A stretch of 64,000 bases of DNA from Streptomyces lunaelactis (GTDB lineage Bacteria > Actinomycetota > Actinomycetes > Streptomycetales > Streptomycetaceae), in NCBI RefSeq assembly GCF_003054555.1, contig NZ_CP026304.1, positions 1,984,001 through 2,048,000 of the forward strand. Reading direction: 5' to 3'. The notes beneath the pieces are model-generated. The model worked only from the letters and a program-made list of their open reading frames with translations, ran no database searches and was not told the origin of the DNA. This document shows positions 35,114 through 43,821 of this stretch, piece after piece. How positions within the stretch are numbered: position 1 is the first letter of the stretch; each line of letters opens with the position of its first letter. A program made the translations under genes and the position numbers.

Positions 35114-36010
35114 ATGACCACCGCCCCTGTACGCGCCGACCTGTACCCGACCCGTGGCGTGGGCGAGGTGACGACCACGCGCCAGGACCCGGTCGTCTGG
35201 TCCTCGCCCGGCGCTCCGGGGCCGATCGTCCCGTCCGAGCTGATGGGCTTCGAGCGGGACGGCTTCCTGACCGTCGACGAGCTGATCTCGCAGGACGACG
35301 TCGCGCTCTGCCGCTCGGAGTTGGACCGGCTGATCGCCGATCCGGCGGTACGGGCCGATGAGCGCTCGATCATCGAGCCGAAGTCGGGGGACGTGCGCTC
35401 GGTGTTCGAGGTGCACAGGCTCAGCGAGGTCTTCGCCCAGCTGGTGCGCGACGAGCGGGTGGTGGGCAGGGCCCGGCAGATCCTCGGCTCCGATGTGTAC
35501 GTCCACCAGTCCCGTATCAATGTGAAGCCGGGGTTCGGCGCCTCGGGCTTCTACTGGCACTCGGACTTCGAGACCTGGCACGCCGAGGACGGGCTGCCGA
35601 ACATGCGCACCGTCTCCGTCTCGATCGCGCTGACCGAGAACCGGGACACCAACGGCGGCCTGATGATCATGCCCGGCTCGCACCGGACGTTCCTGGGCTG
35701 CGCGGGCGAGACGCCGAAGGACAACTACAAGAGGTCGCTGCAGATGCAGGACGCCGGAACGCCGTCGCACGAGGCGCTGACCCGGTACGCGGACCGGCAC
35801 GGCATCCGGCTCTTCACCGGTCCGGCGGGGTCGGCGACCTGGTTCGACTGCAACTGCATGCACGGCTCCGGGGACAACATCACCCCGTACCCGCGCAGCA
35901 ATGTCTTCATCGTGTTCAACAGCGTGGAGAACGCGGCGGTGAAGCCGTTCGCGGCGCCGGTGCCGCGCCCGGCCTTCATCGGCGCGCGGGACTTCACACC
36001 CGTACGGTGA
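35114..36010 (+). CDS. ectD: Ectoine hydroxylase EctD
   Basis: 298 residues, Fe(II)/2-oxoglutarate dioxygenase. The facial triad is visible: His149 and Asp151 in the EctD signature FYWHSDFETWHAEDG and His250 in NCMHGSGDN. The Phe/Trp-rich aromatic cage residues and NPRSN-type PYPRSNVFIVFNS near the end fit the family. It hydroxylates ectoine to 5-hydroxyectoine, a stress protectant for salt and heat. Last gene of the operon, followed by a strong terminator. Confidence 0.97.
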   Translation: MTTAPVRADLYPTRGVGEVTTTRQDPVVWSSPGAPGPIVPSELMGFERDGFLTVDELISQDDVALCRSELDRLIADPAVRADERSIIEPKSGDVRSVFEVHRLSEVFAQLVRDERVVGRARQILGSDVYVHQSRINVKPGFGASGFYWHSDFETWHAEDGLPNMRTVSVSIALTENRDTNGGLMIMPGSHRTFLGCAGETPKDNYKRSLQMQDAGTPSHEALTRYADRHGIRLFTGPAGSATWFDCNCMHGSGDNITPYPRSNVFIVFNSVENAAVKPFAAPVPRPAFIGARDFTPVR

Positions 36011-36018
36011 GACCGGCG

Positions 36019-36060
36019 TGACCGGTGGGGGCCCCTTCGCGAAGGGGCCCCCACCGGTCA
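36019..36060. terminator. Bidirectional terminator between ectD and the alkene reductase
   Basis: A perfect 20-bp stem (36019-36038 with 36041-36060, starting TGACCGGTGGGGGCCCC) around a GC centre. It lies 8 bases after ectD and 7 bases past the convergent alkene reductase stop, so it can serve both strands. Confidence 0.85.
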
Positions 36061-36066
36061 ACTGCG

Positions 36067-37137
36067 TCACAGGGCCGGGTAGTCGGTGTAGCCCTTGTCG
36101 TCACCGCCGAAGTAGGAGGCGGTGTCGGGGGTGTTGTACGGGCCTTCGGTCCTGAGCCTGACCGGCAGGTCCGGGTTGGCCAGGAACAGCGCGCCGAAGG
36201 CGAGGATGTCCGCGCTGCCCTCCTCGATCAGCCCCAGCGCCCCGTGGTCGGTCGGGCCCTCGGTCGCCGGGTTGAGGATGAAGGTGCCGCTGAACTGCTT
36301 GCGCAGCCCGAGCGTGATCTCCCGGAACCCCGGCATCATCTCGACGACGTGCAGATAGCCGAGGCCGAGCGGCTCCAGCTCGTTGATCAGCGCGGGGTAG
36401 ACCGCCTCCGGGTCGGTCTCCTTGATGTCGTTGTACACGTTGCCGGGCGAGACCCGCAGTCCGGTCCGCTCCGCGCCGATCGCCTCGGCCACGGCCTTGG
36501 TGACCTCGACGGCGAAGCGGATGCGGTTCTCGACGCTGCCGCCCCACTCGTCGGTGCGCAGGTTGGTGTTGGGCGCCAGGAACTGGTGGATGAGGTAGCC
36601 GTTGGCGCCGTGCAGCTCGACGCCGTCGAAGCCGGCCGCGATGGCGTTACGGGACGCCTCGACGAACTCGCCGATGATGGGGCGCACCTCGTCGCCCGAC
36701 AGCTCGCGCGGGGCGATGAAGTCCTTGGGCCCCTCGTGCGTGTAGAGCTGGCCCTCGGCTGCGACGGCGGACGGGGCCACGCTCACCAGCTCCCGCTCCG
36801 GCCAGAGCACCGGGTGACCGATGCGTCCGGCGTGCATGATCTGGGCGAAGATCTTCCCGCCCTCGGCGTGCACGGCGTCGGTGACCTTGCGCCACGCGGC
36901 CACCTGCTCGGCGCTGTGCAGGCCCGGGGTGTTCGGGTAGCCCTGGCCGACGACCGAGGGCTGGATGCCCTCGGTGATGATCAGGCCGGCCGAGGCGCGC
37001 TGGCTGTAGTACTCGACGGTGGAGTCGGTGACGGTGAGCCCTTCGCCGTGCGCCCGGCTACGGGTCATGGGCGCCATGGCGATCCGGTTGCCCAGCCGGG
37101 TGCCGGACAGGTCGATCGGGTCGAAGGCGGTGGTCAT
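36067..37137 (-). CDS. Alkene reductase, Old Yellow Enzyme family
   Basis: 356 residues from the ATG complementary to 37135-37137 (GGGAGC site). FMN-binding TIM barrel: IDLSGTRLGNRIAMAPMTRSRA at the start, GLIITEGIQPSVVGQGYPNTPG, FAQIMHAGRIGHP, then AIAAGFDGVELHGANGYLIHQFLAPNTNLRTDEWGGS near 165 (substrate His-Asn pair and Tyr donor) and RLSPGNVYND-like RVSPGNVYNDIK. Uses NAD(P)H to reduce activated C=C bonds or nitro compounds, usually in electrophile detoxification. Divergent from a MarR regulator with two palindromic operators between. Confidence 0.95.
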   Translation of the reverse strand: MTTAFDPIDLSGTRLGNRIAMAPMTRSRAHGEGLTVTDSTVEYYSQRASAGLIITEGIQPSVVGQGYPNTPGLHSAEQVAAWRKVTDAVHAEGGKIFAQIMHAGRIGHPVLWPERELVSVAPSAVAAEGQLYTHEGPKDFIAPRELSGDEVRPIIGEFVEASRNAIAAGFDGVELHGANGYLIHQFLAPNTNLRTDEWGGSVENRIRFAVEVTKAVAEAIGAERTGLRVSPGNVYNDIKETDPEAVYPALINELEPLGLGYLHVVEMMPGFREITLGLRKQFSGTFILNPATEGPTDHGALGLIEEGSADILAFGALFLANPDLPVRLRTEGPYNTPDTASYFGGDDKGYTDYPAL

Positions 37138-37157
37138 GGAAGCTCCCAAGAAGTATG

Positions 37158-37221
37158 TGGTCGGCCAATCAAATCTGCGGCGAGCGCCACTGTAGCGTAT
37201 TACTTGGTCGACCAAGGTAAT
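37158..37221. promoter_or_regulatory. Two related palindromic operators in the alkene reductase-marR intergenic region
   Basis: ATTACTTGGTCGACCAAGGTAAT is split as core CTTGGTCGACCAAG (14-bp perfect palindrome within 37199-37221). A second, weaker copy TGGTCGGCCAA lies at 37158-37168 nearer the reductase start. The 43-base spacing (about four helical turns) between centres fits cooperative binding of a MarR dimer. Regulator assignment is inferred from position. Confidence 0.6.
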
Positions 37222-37271
37222 CCTGTGCGAGTACTCTCAGTACCTGAGCCAGGAGGTCCGAGGAGGCCACG

Positions 37272-37844
37272 ATGTCCGCCACGTCCCCGGTGCAGGCCGA
37301 CCCCGTCCGTACCGACGCGCGGCCGAACGCCGCGTGCCCCGACGAGCTGCCCATCGCCGCCCGCGGCGGTCCGGTCAGCCACGCCATCTCCCGCGTCGCC
37401 CGGCTCCATCGCATCGCCGCCGGCAAGCTGCTCAAGCGGCTCGGCCTCTACCCCGGCCAGGAGTTCGTGATGATGCGGCTGTGGGACGCGGGCCCCGTAC
37501 GGCAGTCGGAGCTCATCAAGGCCGTCGACCTCGACCCGTCGACCGTCACCAAGATGCTCCAGCGGCTCGAACAGACCGGGCATGTACGCCGCTGCCAGGA
37601 CCCGGACGACCGGCGCGCGGTGCTCGTCGAGGCCACGGACAACAGCTGCGCCCTGCTCGCCGATGTGACGGACGCCTGGGGCGATCTGGAGGCGTACACG
37701 CTCGCCGGGCTCGACGCGGACGAGCGCCGTGAGCTGACCCGGCTGCTCGCCAAGGTCGAGGAGAACCTCTGCACGGCGGCCGAGGAGTGCCCCGACCGCA
37801 GGGCCGAGCTCCGGGGCGGGCGGGACGCGCAGCCGGGCGTTTGA
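37272..37844 (+). CDS. MarR family transcriptional regulator
   Basis: 190 residues from ATG 37272 (AGGAGG about 10 bases upstream). Winged-helix domain: ISRVARLHRIAAGKLLKRLGLYPGQEFVMMRLWD near residue 42, recognition helix region QSELIKAVDLDPSTVTKMLQRLEQTGHV and wing RRCQDPDDRRAVLVEATD. An N-terminal extension of about 35 residues contains Cys near residue 20 (NAACPDELP), which could be redox-sensing; this is speculation. Likely represses itself and the divergent alkene reductase by binding 37158-37221. Confidence 0.92.
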   Translation: MSATSPVQADPVRTDARPNAACPDELPIAARGGPVSHAISRVARLHRIAAGKLLKRLGLYPGQEFVMMRLWDAGPVRQSELIKAVDLDPSTVTKMLQRLEQTGHVRRCQDPDDRRAVLVEATDNSCALLADVTDAWGDLEAYTLAGLDADERRELTRLLAKVEENLCTAAEECPDRRAELRGGRDAQPGV

Positions 37845-37854
37845 TCCGCTCCGG

Positions 37855-38901
37855 TCAGACCGACAGGACGTCCAGCACCCGCTCCACATCGGCGGAGCAG
37901 TTGTACAGGTGGAAGGCCACCCTCAGATGGCCCGCCCGGTCCGCGACGAGGATGCCCGCGCGAGCCAGCTCCGCGACGCGGTGCCCGAGCCCGGGGACGG
38001 CGACGATGCCGGACTCGCCGGGCACCGCCTGGTGCCCCAGCTCCGTCAGACCGGCCCGGAAGAGCCGGGCGAGCGCCGTGTTGTGGGCGTGCACGGCGTC
38101 GATGCCGATCTCCTCCAGCAGCGCCAGTGACTGCTTCGCCCCGTGGTACGAGAGAAAGGCCGGCGGCTCGTCGAACCGGCGGGCCGACAGCGCCAGCTCC
38201 TCGACCGGCCCGTAGGTGGTCCCCCACAGCTCCTCACCGGCGAAGGTCCCGGCGTGGATCGGCAGCAGGGACTGCTGCGCCTCCTCGGTCACGGTGAGGA
38301 AGGACGCGCCGCGCGGGCAGAGCAGGAATTTGAAGCCGCCGGTGACGGTGTAGTCCCACGCGCCCGCGTCCAGCGGCAGCCAGCCCGCCGACTGGCTGGC
38401 GTCGACGAGCGTACGGGCGCCGTGCGCGGCCGCGGCGGCGCGTACCGCCGGCAGATCGGCGATCCGGCCGTCGGCGGACTGCACCGACGAGAAGGCCACC
38501 AGCGCGGTGCCGGGACGTACCGCGTCGGCGAGGCCGTCGAGCGGTGCGTAGCGCAGCTTGAGATCCGCGCGCACCGTGAAGGGCGTGATGACCGAGGCGT
38601 ACTCGCCCTCGGGGAAGAGGACTTCCGCGCCGGTCGGCAGCGAGGCGGCGATCAGTCCGACGTGCACCGAGACCGAGCCGCCGACCGCCACCCGTTCCTC
38701 GTCCACGCCGGCGAGCCGTGCGAAGGACTGCCGGGCGGCGGTCACCTCCGAGAAGTCACCGGCCCCGCCCGGCCGCCCCGCGGCGAGCTCCTCGGCCAGC
38801 GCGGTCACCGCCGCGACGGTCCGGCGGGGCAGCAGCCCGCAGGTGGAGGTGTTCAGATACGTCGTGTCCGGCGCGAACTCGGCGCCGCCCAGGGTCTCCA
38901 T
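37855..38901 (-). CDS. Class V aminotransferase-fold PLP enzyme
   Basis: 348 residues from the ATG complementary to 38899-38901; an upstream in-frame start 25 codons earlier is possible. Class V (cysteine desulfurase-like) fold: TTYLNTSTCGLLPRRTVAAV at the start, GVDEERVAVGGSVSVHVGLIAASLP near 75, TALVAFSSVQSADGRIADLPAV, TLVDASQSAGWLPLDAGAWDYTVTGGFKFLLCPRGASFL with the PLP Lys in GGFKFL. No Cys loop of desulfurases is present, so it is more likely an aminotransferase, lyase or epimerase. Substrate unknown. Ends 11 bases from the marR stop (convergent). Confidence 0.9.
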   Translation of the reverse strand: METLGGAEFAPDTTYLNTSTCGLLPRRTVAAVTALAEELAAGRPGGAGDFSEVTAARQSFARLAGVDEERVAVGGSVSVHVGLIAASLPTGAEVLFPEGEYASVITPFTVRADLKLRYAPLDGLADAVRPGTALVAFSSVQSADGRIADLPAVRAAAAAHGARTLVDASQSAGWLPLDAGAWDYTVTGGFKFLLCPRGASFLTVTEEAQQSLLPIHAGTFAGEELWGTTYGPVEELALSARRFDEPPAFLSYHGAKQSLALLEEIGIDAVHAHNTALARLFRAGLTELGHQAVPGESGIVAVPGLGHRVAELARAGILVADRAGHLRVAFHLYNCSADVERVLDVLSV

Positions 38902-39138
38902 GTGATCACCCTGCGGCCCCCTCAACGCCTGGTCAATCGCGAATTGTTGAGGGGTGCCTCTCAGCAGGGCTTCCACATGGCCGCCGACCTGTCCGATCGG
39001 CAGTGATCAGCGCTGCGGGACCTCGCAGGAGCCGTCGGCCGTATGGGCGGTAAGCGCGGGCCGTCCGGTGGAGGCAACCCGGCGGGTGGGCCGCGCGTCC
39101 TTTCCGGAGGGCAGTTCCTGACAAGGGAGGCAGCGGGA

Positions 39139-39459
39139 ATGACAGAGCGGGCCGTCGAAGAGGCACAGGCTGTCGGGGAAGTGGAGCGGGCGCCGAAGGA
39201 GACCGTGGTCGCGGACAGCCTGCCGGCGCTGGTGCTGCTGGTGCCCGCGATGATGCTGCTGCGGTACCTCGGGGAGCACGGCTGGGCGTACTGGACGGCC
39301 GCGGTGCTCGGGGGTCTCGGGATGCTCGCCGCCGTGTTCGCGATCGTCGCCTCGGTGCGGAACCTGATCCGGGGGCGCCGGCGGCTGGTTTCGGGCTACA
39401 TCAGCGCCCTGCTCCTGGGCGCCTGCTTCGTCCTCGTGGCCCGGCTCGTCGAGAACTGA
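39139..39459 (+). CDS. Small membrane protein
   Basis: 106 residues from ATG 39139, set by AAGGGAGG at 39123-39130. The first 25 residues are acidic. Three membrane segments follow: VADSLPALVLLVPAMMLLRYL (about 26-46), WAYWTAAVLGGLGMLAAVFAIVASV and LVSGYISALLLGACFVLVARLV, with a basic loop RNLIRGRRR between the last two. No family could be recognised. It stands alone between a divergent aminotransferase and a repeat-containing gap. Confidence 0.82.
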   Translation: MTERAVEEAQAVGEVERAPKETVVADSLPALVLLVPAMMLLRYLGEHGWAYWTAAVLGGLGMLAAVFAIVASVRNLIRGRRRLVSGYISALLLGACFVLVARLVEN

Positions 39460-39588
39460 AGGGCGCGCAGCCGGGTCGGGCCAGGACGGCAGGCGCAGCG
39501 CGTCCGCACGGGCCGCCGGTGTGAGGTGCGGCACGAACCCGGTCCATGCGTTGGGTCCAGCTTCCGGCTGACGGTGTTGACCGGGTCC

Positions 39589-39637
39589 CGGTTCTCCGGG
39601 ACCCGGCGGGCGCCGGTTCTCCGGGACCCGGCGGGCG
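39589..39637. repeat. Two-copy 24-base tandem repeat
   Basis: Copies start at 39589 and 39614 (CGGTTCTCCGGGACCCGGCG plus GGCG each), one base apart. The 385 bases from 39460 to 39844 contain no convincing gene; apart from this repeat I see nothing in them. Confidence 0.7.
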
Positions 39638-39844
39638 TGGAGTCGGGGCGCGGAGACACGCAGATTTGTCACTGACCGAGATCGGGCTCGCGACGGACAT
39701 GCTGTCGTCTGATCTCGCTCAACGCCCCGAATCCCCAGACCACATACCTGGTCGCAGAGGCATCGGTGTTCCCGGCCGACCTTGACACCAGAGGCGTTCG
39801 CATTGGCCGTCCGCCCTGGCCGATTGCGCCTCGGCGGGGCGGGA

Positions 39845-40207
39845 CTATTCCTCTGCGAAGATCTCCTCTGCGCAGGATGCGGTGATGGTCCGGGCGAGCC
39901 AGTGCCGCAGGATCTCGGGATCGCCGCAGCTGGTGATGCGTTCGCGGGCGGCGACGGGAACGACGATGTCGCGCTGCTCGAGCAGGAGAACGATGCTCTG
40001 CGCGATGCCCTGGGCGCGGCCTTCGTCTCGAATCTCTTCCGACAGGGGTGAGGTGTAGAAGGAGAGGTCCACGGCCACCAGGTTCCTCCAGTGTTGTGCG
40101 GCCGGGAGTTGGCCCATGCCTTGTGCTGTGAGTTCGACGATGGGGTCTGCGATGGTTTCCGGTGTGTCCCGCAGTGTGGTACTGGCTACTGTGCGCCAGT
40201 GCGACAT
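39845..40207 (-). pseudogene. Truncated Rpn-family (PD-(D/E)XK nuclease/transposase-like) C-terminal remnant
   Basis: 120 codons from the ATG complementary to 40205-40207. The sequence (FYTSPLSEEIRDEGRAQGIA, SIVLLLEQRDIVVPVAARE, RITSCGDPEILRHWLARTIT, ASCAEEIFAEE) matches the C-terminal part of roughly 280-320 residue Streptomyces proteins that I recall as Rpn-like or hypothetical. The N-terminal nuclease domain is missing and the neighbouring sequence on the minus strand does not supply it. Most likely a decayed gene; expression is doubtful. Confidence 0.6.
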
Positions 40208-40282
40208 ACGACGAGCTGTAGTCGGTTCGGGCCGTCGGCGCCGTATCGGACACGGCGGCGACGCCCGTCAGAAGGCCGCCCG

Positions 40283-40897
40283 TCAGCTGCCGTCGCGCAG
40301 GCCCTCCGGCCAGCCGGGCCGGTACTCGATCCGGTCGAAGGTCGCCACACAGCCCTCGCCCACCGGCGACTGCGCCAGGAAGCCGACGAGCGCGGCCCCC
40401 GCCTGCTCCTCGGTGCCCAGGGCGAAGATCCGTACGAAGGTCCACCGCTCGCCGTCCGTCGACGCGTGGAAGGCGAAGGCCTTGCCGGTCCTGCTGATCC
40501 GCAGCCAGGCGCTGTCGCCGTCCACCACGAAGGAGTTGGCGTCGTCGGAGTGGCCGCGGGTGACGACCGTGCAGATGGTGGGCTTGTCCGGGGAGAGTTC
40601 CAGGCAGAGCTTGGCCCACTCCCGCTCGCCGACGTGCAGATAGAGCACGCCGGCGTCGAAGGCCGCGGCGAAGCCGACGGTGACGCGCGCGATGAGCTGG
40701 AAGTCGCCCTCCGGCGCGCCGAGCAGGCGCGGCGCGTCGGATGCGGGCTCCAGGGACTCGCCCGCGGGCGGTACGAAGCGGTCCTGCCTGGCTCCCGCCC
40801 AGCCGGTCAGCACCCCGTTCTCGTACGACCAGTTGGCGTCGGGGCCGTACGGCCGCAGCGGGAAGGGGAACTCGGGCAGGTCGATCTGGTCGGTCAC
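40283..40897 (-). CDS. DUF1349 domain protein (concanavalin-like)
   Basis: 204 residues from the GTG complementary to 40895-40897, with GGAAG 9 bases upstream. It follows the DUF1349 pattern: FRPYGPDANW-like region at the start (LRPYGPDANWSYENGVLTGWAG), FQLIARVTVGFAAAFDAGVLYLHVGEREWAKLCLELSPD, then VVTRGHSDDANSFVVDGDSAWLRISRTGKAFAFHASTDGERWTFVRIF and VGFLAQSPVGEGCVATFD. The fold is a lectin-like jelly roll; many family members are uncharacterised, some bind or cleave glycans. The gene begins 5 bases after the aldehyde dehydrogenase stop, so the two are co-transcribed. Confidence 0.9.
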   Translation of the reverse strand: MTDQIDLPEFPFPLRPYGPDANWSYENGVLTGWAGARQDRFVPPAGESLEPASDAPRLLGAPEGDFQLIARVTVGFAAAFDAGVLYLHVGEREWAKLCLELSPDKPTICTVVTRGHSDDANSFVVDGDSAWLRISRTGKAFAFHASTDGERWTFVRIFALGTEEQAGAALVGFLAQSPVGEGCVATFDRIEYRPGWPEGLRDGS

Positions 40898-40902
40898 AGC
40901 GC

Positions 40903-42441
40903 TCAGCTTCCCGGAGTCTCCTGTCGGCCGTCCACCCGACGCGGCAGCCCCAGCGGGTTTTCGTCGCGCAACTCGGGCGGGAGCAGCGCCTCGGGGGTCG
41001 TCTGGTACGTGACCGGGCGCAGCCAGCGCTCGATCGCGGTGGCCCCCACGGAGGTGGAGGTGGAGGTGGTCGCTGGGTAGGGGCCGCCGTGGTGCTGGGC
41101 GGGGGCGACGGCGACGCCGGTCGGCCAGCCGCCGACCAGGACGCGGCCCGCGAGCGGGGTGAGTTCGGCGAGCAGCTCCGCGCCCCGGCCCTCGCCCGCG
41201 GCCTCGCCGTCGGAGAGGTGGAGGGTGGCGGTGAGGTTGCCGGGCAGGCGGGTGAGGACCGCGGTGATCTCGGCGTCGGACTCGTAGCGGGCGACGACGG
41301 TGACCGGGCCGAAGCACTCCTCGAGCAGCAGGTCGTGCGGCCCTTCGGCGGCCAGCAGCCGGGCGGGTACGGAGAGGAAGCCGGCGCTCACGGTGTGCTC
41401 GCCGCCCGCGCCGGGGGTGATGGGAGCCTCCACGTCCGGCAGTTCGGCCCTCTCCCGTACGCCGTCGACGAAGGCACCGCGCATCCGGTGGTCGAGCATC
41501 ACGCCGGGCTCGGTCTCGCTGACCGCGGCCGTCAGGGACTTGAGCAGCCGGTCGCCCGCGTCGCCCGCGGGGGCCAGGACGAAGCCGGGCTTGGTGCAGA
41601 ACTGCCCCTCGCCCAAGGTCATCGAGCCCGCGAGCCCGGCGCCGAGCTGCTCCGCGTGCTCGCCTGCTGCGGCCTCGGTGATCACGACCGGGTTGAGTGA
41701 GCCGAGCTCCCCGTGGAAGGGGATGGGTGCGGGCCGGGCGGCCGCGGCGTCGAAGAGCGCGCGCCCGCCGCGTACGGAGCCGGTGAAGCCGGCGGCCGCG
41801 ACCAGCGGGTGCCTGACCAGCTCGATGCCCGCCTCGAAGCCGTGCACGAGGATCACGACGTCCTCGGGCAGGCCGACGCGGTGGGCGGCCCTGCGCAGGA
41901 CTGACGCGCAGAGTTCCGAGGTGCCGGGGTGGTCGGGGTGCGCCTTGACGACGACCGGGCAGCCGGCGGCCAGCGCGCTCGCGGTGTCGCCGCCGGGGAC
42001 GGAGAAGGCGAGCGGGAAGTTGCTGGCGGCGTAGACGGCGACGACGCCGAGCGGGATCTTGTAGCGGCGCAGGTCGGGCCACGGCGGCGTGCGGGTGCCG
42101 TCGGCGTGGTCGATGTGGATGTCGAGGAAGGCTCCCTCGTCGACGATCTCGGCGAAGGCCCGCAACTGGGCGGTGGTGCGCGCGAGTTCACCGGTGAGGC
42201 GGGTGGGACCGAGCGCGGTCTCGGCGTCGGCGGCCTCGATGACGTGCTCGCCGGCCTCGTCGAGGAGGTCGGCGGCGGTGCGCAGCAGGAGCGCGCGTAC
42301 ACTCCGGTCGGCGAGCGCGGAGCGTGCGGCGTCGGCCGCGCGGACCGCGCGGTCGATCTCATCGGCTGTGGACTCCACGGCAACCTGCTCACGCGGGTTC
42401 CCGGTTCGGGGGTCGACACTCCAGACTGGTGCTGCTGCCAC
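40903..42441 (-). CDS. Alpha-ketoglutaric semialdehyde dehydrogenase-type aldehyde dehydrogenase
   Basis: 512 residues from a GTG complementary to 42439-42441 with GGAAGGAAG upstream. NADP-dependent ALDH fold: VVAVYAASNFPLAFSVPGGDTASALAAGCPVVVKAHPDHPG near residue 134, general base Glu245 in FHGELGSLNPVV and nucleophile Cys282 in GEGQFCTKPG. The FHGELGSLNP and GEGQFCTKPG segments are characteristic of KGSALDH from sugar-acid degradation. It oxidises 2,5-dioxovalerate to 2-oxoglutarate. The KdgD and uronate dehydrogenase genes at 51-53 kb supply the earlier steps, and a divergent IclR regulator probably controls it. Confidence 0.92.
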   Translation of the reverse strand: MAAAPVWSVDPRTGNPREQVAVESTADEIDRAVRAADAARSALADRSVRALLLRTAADLLDEAGEHVIEAADAETALGPTRLTGELARTTAQLRAFAEIVDEGAFLDIHIDHADGTRTPPWPDLRRYKIPLGVVAVYAASNFPLAFSVPGGDTASALAAGCPVVVKAHPDHPGTSELCASVLRRAAHRVGLPEDVVILVHGFEAGIELVRHPLVAAAGFTGSVRGGRALFDAAAARPAPIPFHGELGSLNPVVITEAAAGEHAEQLGAGLAGSMTLGEGQFCTKPGFVLAPAGDAGDRLLKSLTAAVSETEPGVMLDHRMRGAFVDGVRERAELPDVEAPITPGAGGEHTVSAGFLSVPARLLAAEGPHDLLLEECFGPVTVVARYESDAEITAVLTRLPGNLTATLHLSDGEAAGEGRGAELLAELTPLAGRVLVGGWPTGVAVAPAQHHGGPYPATTSTSTSVGATAIERWLRPVTYQTTPEALLPPELRDENPLGLPRRVDGRQETPGS

Positions 42442-42482
42442 CGCGGCTTCCTTCCCGGTCTACTGCCACCCATCAGGGGTTT

Positions 42483-42500
42483 TGTTCGGTATTCTGAACA
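42483..42500. promoter_or_regulatory. Candidate IclR operator
   Basis: TGTTCGGTATTCTGAACA, an interrupted palindrome with TGTTC/GAACA arms, lies between the divergent aldehyde dehydrogenase and IclR genes. Its TTCTGAAC portion recurs at 52119-52126 upstream of kdgD. Assignment by position. Confidence 0.45.
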
Positions 42501-42572
42501 TCGTTCCTGATGGTGAATGTGTGGGGACTCTATTTCCGGGCGTTCTGCGCGGTCAAGAAGGGGCGAAGAGCA

Positions 42573-43343
42573 ATGTCAACGGCGGATTCCGGTGGGGCAC
42601 AGGTCAAGTCCGCGGTGCGGACGGTGGAATTGCTCGAATACTTCGCCGGGCGCCCCGGCATGCACTCACTCGCCGCGGTCCAGGAGGCCGTCGGCTACCC
42701 CAAGTCCAGCCTCTACATGCTGCTGCGCACCCTGGTGGAGCTCGGCTGGGTGGAGACGGACGCGACGGGCACGCGGTACGGCATCGGCGTACGCGCCCTG
42801 CTGGTCGGCACCTCCTACATCGACGGGGACGAGGTCGTCGCGGCCGCCCGCCCCACCCTGGACCGGCTCTCCGACGACACCACCGAGACCATCCACCTCG
42901 CCCGGCTCGACGGCACCAATGTCGTCTATCTCGCCACCCGCCAGTCGCAGCACTATCTGCGTCCCTTCACCCGCGTCGGCCGCCGGCTGCCCGCCCACTC
43001 CACCTCGCTGGGCAAGGCGCTGCTCGCCACCCACAGCGACGAGCAGGTGCGCAAGATGCTGCCGGAGACCATGGCGCCGCTCACCGAGCACACCATCACC
43101 GACCGCGAGAAGCTCATCGAGGAGCTGCACCTCATCCGCGAGCAGGGCTACGCCGTGGACCGCGAGGAGAACACCCTCGGACTGCGCTGCTTCGGCATCG
43201 CGATCCCGTACCGCACCCCGGCGCGCGACGCGATCAGCTGCTCCGTGCCGGTGGCCCGGCTGACCCCCGCGCATGAGCAGATGATCAAGGACGCGCTCTT
43301 CGACGCGCGCGACCGGCTGACGCTCGCCACCCGGAGGCTCTGA
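42573..43343 (+). CDS. IclR family transcriptional regulator
   Basis: 256 residues from ATG 42573; longer in-frame starts upstream lie in the operator region. N-terminal winged helix (AVRTVELLEYFAGRPGMHSLAAVQEAVGYPKSSLYMLLRTLVELGWVETD) and C-terminal effector domain with GRRLPAHSTSLGKALLATHSDEQVRKMLP, REQGYAVDREENTLGLRCFGIAIPYR and ISCSVPVARLTPAHEQMI. IclR regulators often sense acids such as glyoxylate, aldarates or ketodeoxy sugar acids. Its divergence from the semialdehyde dehydrogenase makes hexuronate/aldarate catabolism the probable regulon. Confidence 0.94.
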   Translation: MSTADSGGAQVKSAVRTVELLEYFAGRPGMHSLAAVQEAVGYPKSSLYMLLRTLVELGWVETDATGTRYGIGVRALLVGTSYIDGDEVVAAARPTLDRLSDDTTETIHLARLDGTNVVYLATRQSQHYLRPFTRVGRRLPAHSTSLGKALLATHSDEQVRKMLPETMAPLTEHTITDREKLIEELHLIREQGYAVDREENTLGLRCFGIAIPYRTPARDAISCSVPVARLTPAHEQMIKDALFDARDRLTLATRRL

Positions 43344-43820
43344 ATGGCCGCGCATGTCACCCTCCGCGAGGTGATCGACAGTGATCTGCCGGACTTCTTC
43401 CGGCACATGAGCGACCCCGCGTCGAACCGGATGGCCGCCTTCACCTCCAAGGACCCCACCGACCGTGCCGCCTTCGACGCGCACTGGGCGCGGATCCGCG
43501 CCTCGGACGCCGTCATACGGACCGTCCTCGCCGACGGCGTGGTCGTCGGCCACACCGCCGTGTACGGACCGCCCGAGGAGCGCGAGGTCACGTACGTCAT
43601 CGACCGCGCGTACTGGGGCCGGGGCGTCGCCACCGCCGCCCTGCGCGCGCTGCTCGACGTCGCACCGAAGCGGCCGCTGGCCGCCCGTACCGCCGCCGAC
43701 AACGCCGGCTCGATCCGGGTTCTGGAGAAGTGCGGGTTCACTGTCACCGGCACGGAGCGGAGCTTCGCGAACGCCCGCGGTGCGGAGACCGACGAGGTGC
43801 TCCTCACCCTGACCGGCTGA
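43344..43820 (+). CDS. GNAT family N-acetyltransferase
   Basis: 158 residues; the ATG directly follows the IclR stop (TGA-ATG), so translation is coupled. RimJ/RimL-like GNAT: VTLREVIDSDLPDFFRHMSDPASNRMAAF at the start, VVGHTAVYGPPEEREVTYVIDRAYWGRGVATAALRALLDV with acetyl-CoA loop GRGVAT near 95, and RTAADNAGSIRVLEKCGFTVTGTER. Acceptor unknown. Convergent with nothing; a hairpin follows. Confidence 0.93.
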   Translation: MAAHVTLREVIDSDLPDFFRHMSDPASNRMAAFTSKDPTDRAAFDAHWARIRASDAVIRTVLADGVVVGHTAVYGPPEEREVTYVIDRAYWGRGVATAALRALLDVAPKRPLAARTAADNAGSIRVLEKCGFTVTGTERSFANARGAETDEVLLTLTG

Positions 43821-43821
43821 T

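Noticed and set aside
39589..39637. CRISPR-like repeat
   Set aside because: Only two copies separated by a single base, with no spacers and no cas genes in the window.
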